This document shows, in pieces, positions 26,577-34,822 of a stretch of DNA of 64,000 bases. The DNA lies in contig JAGRGP010000101.1 of assembly GCA_020445415.1 (NCBI GenBank), positions 1 to 64,000 on the forward strand. Direction: 5' to 3'. The notes beneath the pieces were generated by a model that was not told the DNA's origin, did no database searches, and worked only from the letters and a program-made list of their open reading frames with translations. Source of the DNA: Gammaproteobacteria bacterium. Lineage in GTDB: Bacteria > Pseudomonadota > Gammaproteobacteria > Chromatiales > Chromatiaceae. A program made the translations under genes and the position numbers. The first letter of the stretch is position 1. The number at the start of each line of letters is the position of its first letter.

Positions 26577-27125
26577 ATGGCTCAACAGTCAATGGACAGC
26601 CCGGGTGAGCTAACGGATGCGGCGGTATTGGTGCCGGTCTATAGAGACGGTGGCGGTGATGTACGGGTGATATTGGTCCGGCGCGGTGAACACGGTGTTC
26701 ATGGTGGCCAACTGGCCTTTCCCGGGGGTAAACGGGAGCCAAGCGATAGCTCTTTCCGGGAAACCGCGCTGCGCGAGACCTGGGAGGAGATCGGTCTCGT
26801 TCCGAAAGCAGTCACCATATTGAAAGAGCTACCCTCAGTGGCTACTGTCTCTACCGGATTCAGGATTATTCCATTTCTGGGAAAGATTCGCCCTCCTGCG
26901 GTCTGGCGGTGCCAGGAGGGAGAGGTCGCGGAAATCCTTGATCTTTCACTCCAAACCCTGGCAGATACGCGCTGCCGCGGTGAGGAGCTCACCCAGTTGC
27001 CGAATCGATCCGGCACCGTTCGGGTCCCCTTTCTGCGTGTGGGTCCCTACAAACTGTGGGGTGCTACCTACCGCATTTTCTACCCACTGCTACCTTGCTT
27101 GCTGGCCGGTACCTGGGATATCTAA
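26577..27125 (+). CDS. Nudix hydrolase, CoA pyrophosphatase-like
   Basis: The Nudix box is intact in GGKREPSDSSFRETALRETWEEIGL (GX5EX7REUXEEXGU pattern), which coordinates the metal for cleaving nucleoside-diphosphate-linked substrates. The preceding LVRRGEHGVHGGQLAFPGG matches the NudL/CoAse subgroup (UPF0035-type LLTxR...HxGxxxFPGG), which hydrolyses CoA to 4'-phosphopantetheine and 3',5'-ADP. I use ATG 26577 (182 residues); a GTG at 26562 overlapping the previous gene by 8 bases is equally in frame. It is probably cotranscribed with the molybdenum-carrier-like gene. Confidence 0.9.
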   Translation: MAQQSMDSPGELTDAAVLVPVYRDGGGDVRVILVRRGEHGVHGGQLAFPGGKREPSDSSFRETALRETWEEIGLVPKAVTILKELPSVATVSTGFRIIPFLGKIRPPAVWRCQEGEVAEILDLSLQTLADTRCRGEELTQLPNRSGTVRVPFLRVGPYKLWGATYRIFYPLLPCLLAGTWDI

Positions 27126-27341
27126 CCAAGAACGAGCCAGCCGTCGGTATTACTATCCGGACAGGCTCCCCACTGCAGTCAACTTCTATCGGCAACGCCA
27201 CGGATCTTTGCCACGGGGTATAGAAATCCTGTTCCCGGACGCTATTGCGTTTATGTAATAACAGCCCTGCCGGGCTGCCCATCGGTGACATACCGAAACC
27301 GGACTTTATCAAGAATTGCGCCGATTGGTGCGGAGCCATTC

Positions 27342-29681
27342 ATGAAACCACCACCTTCAACCAACAAGGCTCTGGTTGAGCAGCTGAGGCTCCTTTATAG
27401 CGGTTCCCAGATTCCGGTTGTGGTTTCCCTGCTCATTTCAATTGTCCTCACTTGGTCTTATTGGGGGCAAACCAACCATTCGTTGCTGCTGTACTGGTTA
27501 GCTGGGGTTGCCGCGCTCACAGTAATCCGACTAATTTCCTTTCGGCTGTTTTTGCGGCAAGAGCTCGCAACCAGCAACCCCGCGCGTTGGCATAAAGTCT
27601 TTATATTGGGCACCTATCTATCCGCCTGTTTTTGGGGTGTTGCGGCTTTTTTGATATTCCCTGATATCGATCCCGTCCAGCAGGCGATATTTGTGGTACT
27701 GATCGCCGGACTTGCAGCAGGAGCAATCGCCTCCCTGTGTCCGAGTTGGCCGGCGATATCGGGGTTTTTGATTATTACCTTAGTTCCACTGGCGTTCAGA
27801 TTCGTTGGTCTGGACCATCCCAATGCACCGATCATGGGTATAATCGTGCTGCTGTTTTTGGCCACTGTCCTGGAAGGCGCTAGGCGAGTACATATCAACA
27901 TCATTGAAAATATTAATCTGCGACTCGAGGCGGATGACCGGGAACGGACTCTCAAAGCCAGCGAGGAGCGCTACCGCCATATCTTCACCAACGCCCCACT
28001 TGGGATTGTTCACTACAATGCCGAGGGTGTCATCGTCGACTGTAATGATGTTTTAGTGGAAATTATCGGTTCGTCCAGAGAGGTGCTGATCGGCCTTCGG
28101 TTGTTTGGTGCCTTACGTGATAACGCAATGCGGCAGGCGATCCAACGTTCACTGGACGTTGGCGAGGGTTTCTACGAAGGAGACTATGCCTCTGTGACCT
28201 CCAACAAGGTATCACCCATCCGAGTATACCTGCGAGCGGTACGTTCACCAGACAATCAGGTCCTGGGCGGGGTTGGGATTGTTGAGGATTTCACTGAGCG
28301 GAGGCTTTCCCAGGAGCAGGTGCGGTACTATTCACGTTACGACGCGCTGACTGGATTACCGAACCGGCGGTCCCTGATCGAAGTCATGGGTCGGGAGCTG
28401 TCCCGTGCGGGCCGTCATACCAGAAACGGTGCGCTTTTGTTCATCGATATAGATAACTTCAAGAACATCAATGAGTCCCTTGGTCATTCGGCGGGGGACG
28501 AGCTGCTGCGGATGATGGCGGAGCGCATCACCAGGGGCCTGCGAAAAGAGGATACCACGGCGCGCATGGGGGGTGACGAGTTCGTTATCATTCTCCCCGA
28601 CCTCGATGATCGGCTGGATGAGGCGGCCAAGCTCTCCCAAGTCGTTGCGGAGAAGCTTTGCGAATCGCTGGCCCAGCCGTTTTATGTCCAGCAGCATGAG
28701 TTGCATGTTACCGCGAGCATCGGTATCTCGCTATTTCCTAATCGCGGGATGAGTGTAGACGACTTGCTGAAGCAGGCGGATACGGCGATGCATAAGGCCA
28801 AGGCGGCAGGAAGAAACACGATTCAGTTCTTCTTGCCGAGCATGCAAAAGGCCGCGGATAAACGCCTGAAAATGAATACGGAATTGAGAAAGGCGTTGGC
28901 ATGCGGCGAGTTGGAGGCATTTTACCAACCCCAGGCGCTGTGCGATGGGAGCATCATCGGGGCGGAGGTGTTGTTACGTTGGATGCACCCCGAGCGTGGG
29001 ATGATTTCACCGGGAGATTTTATCTCGGTTGCCGAGGAGAGCGGCATCATAAAGGAGATTGGGAAATGGGTTTTAGGAACGGCCTGCGGGAAGATCAGGG
29101 AGTGGGCCGATTCGGGTCTATTGGCTCCCCGGCAGACTATTGCGGTTAATGTTAGTCCCCGGGAGTTCTCCGCCGATGAGTTTGTCGATCAGATTCTGGC
29201 CACACTCCGGGAAACCGGTGCCAATCCCCATCAACTCGATATCGAGCTAACCGAGGGCAGCTTGATCTTGGATTTTGAGAAGACTATCGAAAAGATCAAG
29301 GATCTGCGGCGCTTGGGGATAAAATTCTCCGTGGATGACTTTGGCATGGGGTATTCTTCGCTGAGCTATCTTAAGAAGCTGCCACTAAATACCTTGAAAA
29401 TCGATCGTTCCTTCGTCAGCGATATTGTCAGCGATCCCAATGACGCGGCCATCGTTGAGACGATTATTCTCATGGCCAATCATCTGGAGATGAGCGTGAT
29501 CGCCGAAGGAGTGGAGACCGAGCAGCAATTGACGTATCTCAACGCCAAAGGATGCGGTGCCTTTCAGGGCTATTACATTGGCAGGCCGATGCCCGCCGAG
29601 CAGTTCGAGTCGTTGCTCCGTCTGGAACGTGCCCACCAGGGAAAACCGCTTCCGGTGGCGGTTAATCAAGGGGTTCCGTAA
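27342..29681 (+). CDS. Membrane PAS-GGDEF-EAL cyclic-di-GMP protein
   Basis: The ATG at 27342 has GGAG 8 bases upstream, giving 779 residues. About six N-terminal membrane helices (24-190) are followed by a PAS domain (about 205-320), a GGDEF domain with intact GGDEF at 410-414, and an EAL domain. The product-inhibition site RKED lies five residues before GGDEF, as required for RxxD feedback. The EAL signature reads EVLLR (542-546), a tolerated variant. The other catalytic landmarks NVSPREF, ELTEGSL, VDDFGMGYSS and IAEGVET are present, so both synthesis and hydrolysis of c-di-GMP look possible. The membrane region is MASE-like, sensing an unknown cue. Confidence 0.93.
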   Translation: MKPPPSTNKALVEQLRLLYSGSQIPVVVSLLISIVLTWSYWGQTNHSLLLYWLAGVAALTVIRLISFRLFLRQELATSNPARWHKVFILGTYLSACFWGVAAFLIFPDIDPVQQAIFVVLIAGLAAGAIASLCPSWPAISGFLIITLVPLAFRFVGLDHPNAPIMGIIVLLFLATVLEGARRVHINIIENINLRLEADDRERTLKASEERYRHIFTNAPLGIVHYNAEGVIVDCNDVLVEIIGSSREVLIGLRLFGALRDNAMRQAIQRSLDVGEGFYEGDYASVTSNKVSPIRVYLRAVRSPDNQVLGGVGIVEDFTERRLSQEQVRYYSRYDALTGLPNRRSLIEVMGRELSRAGRHTRNGALLFIDIDNFKNINESLGHSAGDELLRMMAERITRGLRKEDTTARMGGDEFVIILPDLDDRLDEAAKLSQVVAEKLCESLAQPFYVQQHELHVTASIGISLFPNRGMSVDDLLKQADTAMHKAKAAGRNTIQFFLPSMQKAADKRLKMNTELRKALACGELEAFYQPQALCDGSIIGAEVLLRWMHPERGMISPGDFISVAEESGIIKEIGKWVLGTACGKIREWADSGLLAPRQTIAVNVSPREFSADEFVDQILATLRETGANPHQLDIELTEGSLILDFEKTIEKIKDLRRLGIKFSVDDFGMGYSSLSYLKKLPLNTLKIDRSFVSDIVSDPNDAAIVETIILMANHLEMSVIAEGVETEQQLTYLNAKGCGAFQGYYIGRPMPAEQFESLLRLERAHQGKPLPVAVNQGVP

Positions 29682-29747
29682 ATCAGGAGCAAGGGGGATC
29701 GCTGATCCGCTCTCGGCTGAGACTGAGGGTTGGACCCGGTGGGAGGG

Positions 29748-30050
29748 TTACTCGGCTATCGCCAGTGTCTTGATTCCGGCAATCTCCACCAGATATACCG
29801 AACCGCCGGCAATGGGGTAGAGTACCCCGATCGAACGAATCTCCGGTGATGTTTTCCCGGCCTCCTGTCGTTGAGCCAAGCGGTAGCCCAATCGTTCATC
29901 AACGTCCCGGCGTAACTGGAGCAGTGCAGCGCTGCGCCCCTGGTGCTCGCCTTGCTGAAATACCTGCTTTTCGGCCATTTTGTAGCCAACGACGATACCG
30001 ATGGGTCCGGTGATCAGAAAGGTTAAAATGATAGCCAGGATTGACTTCAT
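29748..30050 (-). CDS. Small single-span membrane protein, unknown
   Basis: I use the ATG at 30050 (MKSILAIILTFLITGPIGIVVGY), giving 100 residues with one N-terminal membrane helix (about 3-23). A charged, helical region follows (QQGEHQGRSAALLQLRRDVDERLGYRLAQR) and then a beta-rich end (IGVLYPIAGGSVYLVEIAGIKTLAIAE). The mature part probably faces the periplasm. No family is recognised. It is convergent with the GGDEF-EAL gene. Confidence 0.55.
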   Translation of the reverse strand: MKSILAIILTFLITGPIGIVVGYKMAEKQVFQQGEHQGRSAALLQLRRDVDERLGYRLAQRQEAGKTSPEIRSIGVLYPIAGGSVYLVEIAGIKTLAIAE

Positions 30051-30180
30051 GGGTAGATGAAACTCCGCGGGTGCCACTGTTACGCTTGGAAATGACAAGC
30101 GCATAATACCCGATCATGCCTGCGGCTTCATCGCTTGTGGCGGAAAACTATCGACAGCGGGAGAACGGGACGTAACCGGG

Positions 30181-30633
30181 TTATAGTCGCATAACTAACT
30201 GATTCAATCGCGCACCAAGCCTTCTGTAGTGCTGGATTGACTCGTCATAGTGGGTACGATCCACGCGCGATTGACTGGCATCGAAGGGCTGATCGCCCTT
30301 GTCCCAGTGGGACTGGTGATTACATATTTCAGAAAGATGCCCGATGGAGACAGAGAGGGCCTGAATATAGTCGTCGAGCACAACAGCGAATTCTCGGCTG
30401 AAAGTGGTTTTGGGCTCCAGTTCCGCTCCGCTTCTCATTATGGCGCTTATCCCCGCGAGTTCTTCGGAGAGGCGGATTAACTCTGATTCGTAATGGCTAT
30501 GTAGGGACTGGCCCTTGAGTTGATGTTTGGGGCGTTTCCTGAATAGCGAAAAAGAGAAGAGGTCATCATGAATAGCCGCATACTTCGCATGAATGCTCGA
30601 GACACGGTGGGCCAGAGTAACGAGTTGAGTCAT
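30181..30633 (-). CDS. Small helical cytosolic protein, unknown
   Basis: A 150-residue, mostly helical protein with no membrane segment. Likely helices are HAKYAAIHDDLFSFSLF, HYESELIRLSEELAGISAIM, REFAVVLDDYIQALSVSIGHLSEI and DESIQHYRRLGARLNQLVMR, consistent with a four-helix bundle or coiled coil. No ribosome site is clear before the ATG at 30633. It is divergent from the signalling operon that begins at 31088. I cannot assign a function. Confidence 0.55.
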   Translation of the reverse strand: MTQLVTLAHRVSSIHAKYAAIHDDLFSFSLFRKRPKHQLKGQSLHSHYESELIRLSEELAGISAIMRSGAELEPKTTFSREFAVVLDDYIQALSVSIGHLSEICNHQSHWDKGDQPFDASQSRVDRTHYDESIQHYRRLGARLNQLVMRL

Positions 30634-31087
30634 GATTAGTATATCGAGTAGATCATAGACGCTAATCCTCTAGGCACTGTCAGGAGCACGCAGGGTAGTG
30701 TCTAACCCGCGTTATTCCCGGTAGTCACGCGCTTTGGATGAAGGTTCTGCTGCCAATTTCTGGAGGGGCCTCGGACAATCGCGGCTACCAGCGTTGGGTC
30801 AAATTTAAAGCCGAGGGTAAAGCGGCTTCCCGTACCGGATAGAGAATAGGAAAATTCGCCGCCTTTTTCAAATCTGGCCGCGCCTGCCTGGATGGACTTT
30901 CCACCCCGAGGAGAATTATGAACCACCTTGCTGGTTAGTGGTTCAGGTTGCATTGTCCCGAAATGGCTATGGTGCCCGGTATTCCCTTACCCGGGGAGCT
31001 GCGCTGCTGTCCGGGAGACGGTAAACTCCTAATGCATGACGTCCCGGAGGGCATTATGGTGTCATCATTCAATCCCAATAATCCAAC
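30634..31087. other. Gene-free region before the signalling operon
   Basis: No gene is supported in these 454 bases; short frames on the minus strand are low-quality. The region should contain promoters for both divergent flanks, but no convincing promoter element was found by eye. Confidence 0.4.
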
Positions 31088-32272
31088 ATGACCAAGGTCC
31101 TCGTTGTCAATGAGGCCACGGGCGAACGGATGCCCTTCCTCCGGGGGGTACTGGTACAGTCGTTGGTTTCCACCGGGTTGTCTTTCGAAGCCGCGTACCG
31201 GCTCGCGCAGGCGGTGAAAAACGATCTGGGCGAAACGTCTACGATAACCTCCGGTAAACTTCGTGAACAGGTAATCGCCACAATCGAAGCCAAGTTTGGC
31301 CGGGAAATGTCCCAGGCATTTGCGAACCGTTCCCCGGCGGTTATGGAGACTCGGGTGGCGACCTCCTCCGTCAGCAAGCCGTTTTCCGTAGGCATCTTGA
31401 CACGTTCGTTGGAGGCTTGTGCTATACGTCATGACCTGGCACTGCAGACGGCAAGAAGTGTTCAGGCAGAATTACAAGCCGGGGATCGAGCGGAGATCGA
31501 CCATTTGGAGCTGCGGCGCCTCGTCTGTAAGAATCTGCTGGATGGCGGCTCCAGGCAGGCGGCCAACCGTTATCTTTCCTGGCGCTTGTTCAAAGAGAGC
31601 GGTAAGCCGTTAATCATCCTGCTGGGTGGAATTACTGGAACCGGCAAGAGCACCTTGGCGGCGGAGTTGGCCTTTAGATTAGACGTTGTGCGTACCCAAT
31701 CTACGGACATGCTGCGGGAGATCGTTCGGGGTTATCTTGCCGCGGAGGAGGTGCCGACCCTCTCGTACTCCAGTTTCGAGGCCTGGAAGGGATTGGCGTT
31801 CGAGCATCCGCCACCAGGGGAAAGTCCGTCTACCGACCACCTGATTATGGGATTTGAGTCCCAATTCAGCATTGTAAAAAAGGGGCTGGAGGCCACCATT
31901 TCGCGGGCCGTGAAAGAGCGTTTAGACCTCATTATCGATGGCATTCATGTTATACCCCCGCGGTTGGATCTGGAATTGCTGGAAAAGGAGGCACTAATGG
32001 TGCCCACGATGCTGGTTATTGCCAGCCGGGAGATACTCGGCCAACGGCTGGCCGGTCGGAGCCGGGAGCAGCCAAGCCGGGGCGGCTCGAAATATCTGAT
32101 GCACCTCGACGAGATATGGCAGTTGCAGTCCCATCTCGTGGGAATTGCCGAGGAAGGCGACATCCCGTTGCTCTATAACTGGGAAATGAAAGATACCCTC
32201 TTCCAGATGTTGACGCGGGTCAACGATTGCGTGGGAGCGGAATTTCCGGCTGATGTGGACGCATTGCTATGA
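31088..32272 (+). CDS. 2-phosphoglycerate kinase-like protein with ATP-cone modules
   Basis: A 394-residue protein. Residues 1-90 form an ATP-cone domain (VVNEATGERMPFLRGVLVQSLV), and residues about 95-170 look like a second, divergent cone (PFSVGILTRSLEACAI). The kinase part has the P-loop GGITGTGKST at 180-189, then STDMLREIVRGYL, the HVIPPRLD stretch and a C-terminal lid region with SREQPSRGG. This is the plan of 2-phosphoglycerate kinase, known from methanogens making cyclic 2,3-diphosphoglycerate; the bacterial substrate is not established. No good ribosome site precedes the ATG. Its stop overlaps the start of the CHASE histidine kinase by 4 bases, so the two are translationally coupled. 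Confidence 0.85.
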   Translation: MTKVLVVNEATGERMPFLRGVLVQSLVSTGLSFEAAYRLAQAVKNDLGETSTITSGKLREQVIATIEAKFGREMSQAFANRSPAVMETRVATSSVSKPFSVGILTRSLEACAIRHDLALQTARSVQAELQAGDRAEIDHLELRRLVCKNLLDGGSRQAANRYLSWRLFKESGKPLIILLGGITGTGKSTLAAELAFRLDVVRTQSTDMLREIVRGYLAAEEVPTLSYSSFEAWKGLAFEHPPPGESPSTDHLIMGFESQFSIVKKGLEATISRAVKERLDLIIDGIHVIPPRLDLELLEKEALMVPTMLVIASREILGQRLAGRSREQPSRGGSKYLMHLDEIWQLQSHLVGIAEEGDIPLLYNWEMKDTLFQMLTRVNDCVGAEFPADVDALL

Positions 32273-34266
32273 TTCCCGCGGTAACCGCCATGCTAGGCAA
32301 GTGGGGGGAGCTGTTCCGGCAGGTGTTTCACTGGGGGCGTTCGGAGAATAAAACAAGACCCATGGCCAGCAGCGGCGCCACGCCCGCGATTTGGTGGGGA
32401 TACAAGCCCGTGTTTGTGGTGGCGCTGTTGGGCTTGCTAATCACGATTTATTTTTTCCTTGAAGTCTCCGACTGGGAGGAACAGCGTGTCTACACCTTAT
32501 TTCGTGAGGCGTCTCAGGACAGGATCTTAGTAGTCCGCCGCGAGATCGAGCACACACTGGCCACGATTCGGGATATCGCCAGCTATTTTGAAGCTTCGCC
32601 GGAGGTGGGACGTCGCGAGTTTCGAAAATTCGTGGAGCCCGCCATCAAGCGCCATGCGGGGATCAAGGCATTGATGTGGATTCCCCGGGTTTCCCATTCG
32701 GATCGTGAAAGTTTTGTCAAAGAGGCGAGACGCAGTTTTCCACCCTATCTGATAAAGGAGCGCAATCTATCCAAAGAGATTGTCGTGGCTTCTGCGAGAG
32801 ACGAGTATCTGCCTGTGCTTTATGTCCAGCCCTATCAGAAGAATAGGGAGCTGTTAGGGATGGATATGGCATTGGATACGACGATCCACACATTGCTGAG
32901 GCGTAGCGAGGAGACCGGGGAGCTGCGGGTATCGGAGCGGGTAGTCTTGACCGACAATGGCGTGGAACAGTCCGGCTTTGTGGTTGCCATGCCGGTTGAC
33001 TATCAGGAACTGTTGGAACCCGATGGTGGCAGAATTGACGCGGAGGCACCCGGGGGAACTGGGATTCGGGGGTTCGCGGTCGGTATCTTTCGGATTGGAG
33101 ATGTTGTCGAGCCGGCGCTCGAGACGTTGAGTGCGGGGGCGGTTAACATCCGTTTCTTTGAGGAAGTGCAAGCCGGGCAAAAGGTGTTGCTGTACACCCA
33201 TATTTCCCGTATGAGTGGGTCGTCCGACCTCCCGGTGGGGAGTGACGGGGAGGATAGAGAGTGGGTTCACGGGCAAGAGATTTCGCTGGGAGGGCGATAC
33301 TGGAGAGTGGTTTGTACACCGCTCGCCGGCAGATATGAGGCGGATACCTGGAGTGGCTGGGTGGTGCTGGCCGGCGGTATTTCATTTACCGCGTTGCTCA
33401 CGGCGTACGTGGCAACTTTGGTAGGACGGACCAAGAAGGTGAACCGCCTCGTGGAGGTCCGTACCGCCGAGCTGAGTAGTGCGATGGCCAAGATGAACAT
33501 TGAGATAAGAGAGCGCAAGGCCGCGGAGCTGGAATTGAAGACGTTAAACGACGACTTGGAATACTGGGTCGCAATTCGCAGTTCTGAGGCGGCCCGGCGG
33601 GCGCAAGATCTCGAGCAATTCGCTTACGTTACTTCCCACGACCTCAAGGCGCCGTTGCGCGCGATCAGTAATCTCGCCGAATGGATTGGGGAGGACCTGG
33701 AAGACAAGATCGACGACGAATCCCGGGAGCAGCTCGGGCTGCTGAGAGACCGGGTGCGGCGTATGCACGCCTTAATCGAGGGTCTCCTGGAGTATTCACG
33801 GGTCGGGCGTACGGAAGGCTCCTACACCGAAGTCGATACCAAGGAACTCCTGCTTGAACTGATCGACACACTCTCTCCCCCAAAGGGATTTGTCATCAAA
33901 GTTCCCAAGGTTATGCCGGTATTTCGTACTGACCGGCTGTTGCTCGGGCAGGTCTTCGCTAATTTGATCAGCAACAGTCTCAAGCACCATGGAGGATCAC
34001 GAGGGTGTATTGAGATCGGCTGCAATGACAGGGATGGATTTTACGAGTTTTCGGTGGCCGACGATGGCATGGGTATTGCGCCACAGTATCATGAGAAGAT
34101 CTTCATGATTTTTCAAACACTGGAGGCGAAGGACTACGCAGGGAACACGGGCATCGGCCTTGCACTGGTCAAGAAGATCGTTCAGGAGCGAGGTGGGAAG
34201 ATAATGCTGGAGTCGGCACCAGGCGAAGGGGCATGTTTCCGGTTTACCTGGCCAAAACCGGCATGA
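32269..34266 (+). CDS. CHASE-domain sensor histidine kinase
   Basis: A 665-residue inner-membrane sensor. Membrane helices at about 46-66 and 361-386 enclose a periplasmic CHASE domain (about 75-340). A cytosolic coiled coil (VRTAELSSAMAKMNIEIRER) joins a HisKA domain with phospho-acceptor His457 (AYVTSHDLKAPLRAI) and a HATPase domain with LISNSLKHHGG, VADDGMGI and TGIGLALVKKI boxes. The H-box and ATPase type resemble the phytochrome-like Cph1/HK family, which fits the Rcp1-like receiver encoded 136 bases downstream. Translation is coupled to the upstream 2-phosphoglycerate kinase-like gene. The ligand is unknown. Confidence 0.93.
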   Translation: MIPAVTAMLGKWGELFRQVFHWGRSENKTRPMASSGATPAIWWGYKPVFVVALLGLLITIYFFLEVSDWEEQRVYTLFREASQDRILVVRREIEHTLATIRDIASYFEASPEVGRREFRKFVEPAIKRHAGIKALMWIPRVSHSDRESFVKEARRSFPPYLIKERNLSKEIVVASARDEYLPVLYVQPYQKNRELLGMDMALDTTIHTLLRRSEETGELRVSERVVLTDNGVEQSGFVVAMPVDYQELLEPDGGRIDAEAPGGTGIRGFAVGIFRIGDVVEPALETLSAGAVNIRFFEEVQAGQKVLLYTHISRMSGSSDLPVGSDGEDREWVHGQEISLGGRYWRVVCTPLAGRYEADTWSGWVVLAGGISFTALLTAYVATLVGRTKKVNRLVEVRTAELSSAMAKMNIEIRERKAAELELKTLNDDLEYWVAIRSSEAARRAQDLEQFAYVTSHDLKAPLRAISNLAEWIGEDLEDKIDDESREQLGLLRDRVRRMHALIEGLLEYSRVGRTEGSYTEVDTKELLLELIDTLSPPKGFVIKVPKVMPVFRTDRLLLGQVFANLISNSLKHHGGSRGCIEIGCNDRDGFYEFSVADDGMGIAPQYHEKIFMIFQTLEAKDYAGNTGIGLALVKKIVQERGGKIMLESAPGEGACFRFTWPKPA

Positions 34267-34402
34267 AGGGCGGGGTAGACGACGGGATGTACCCATCCGA
34301 GTTTCACCGGCGTTTGCTGGAAAAGGTGGATCGAGAATTGACCACCTCTATAATGGCAATGGTCCCGGGTCTGCGGGACTCTGAAGTTACCGGACGGCAA
34401 CT

Positions 34403-34819
34403 ATGTTGAATGACAATGTACCTATCTTACTGATCGAAGATGACCGCGTGGATATTATGACTGTGCAGCGCGCGTTCAAGAAGAATCAGGTCAAAAATCC
34501 ACTGCATGTGGCACGTACCGGGCTTGAGGCGCTGTGTTTGCTGAAGGGGGATGGGTGTGAAAAGATCAACCCGCCTCCCGGTCTGATTCTGCTGGATCTC
34601 AACCTGCCAAAGATGAGCGGTTTCGAATTTCTCGAAAGGCTGCGTGCCGACCGGGAACTGCAAGGAATTCGGATTATTGTGCTCACTTCCTCGAATGAAC
34701 CTCGCGACCGGGAAGCGGCGTTCAAGTACGATGTTGACGATTATATTGTCAAGCCACATTCCTTCCAGGAGTTCAATCGTGCCATTGGTACGATTCTGGA
34801 ACTATGGGACCTCGATTGA
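34403..34819 (+). CDS. Single-domain response regulator, Rcp1-like
   Basis: A 138-residue CheY-like receiver with no output domain. The phospho-acceptor is Asp65 (LILLDLNLPKMSG), with acidic pocket IEDD at 11-14, switch residue in VLTSS and Lys in IVKPHSF. The spacer loop before the acceptor (GDGCEKINPPPG) and the overall motif set match Rcp1-type regulators paired with phytochrome-like kinases. It lies between the two CHASE kinases and may shuttle phosphoryl groups between them or out of the operon. Confidence 0.92.
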   Translation: MLNDNVPILLIEDDRVDIMTVQRAFKKNQVKNPLHVARTGLEALCLLKGDGCEKINPPPGLILLDLNLPKMSGFEFLERLRADRELQGIRIIVLTSSNEPRDREAAFKYDVDDYIVKPHSFQEFNRAIGTILELWDLD

Positions 34820-34822
34820 TAC

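Noticed and set aside
30702-30953. 83-codon minus-strand frame before the signalling operon
   Set aside because: Contains one beta-like stretch but no start context, and overlaps the expected promoter region.
34338-34354. TTGACC followed by a perfect TATAAT before the receiver gene
   Set aside because: The spacer is only 5 bases, and no -35 lies 16-18 bases upstream of the TATAAT. The receiver is more simply cotranscribed.
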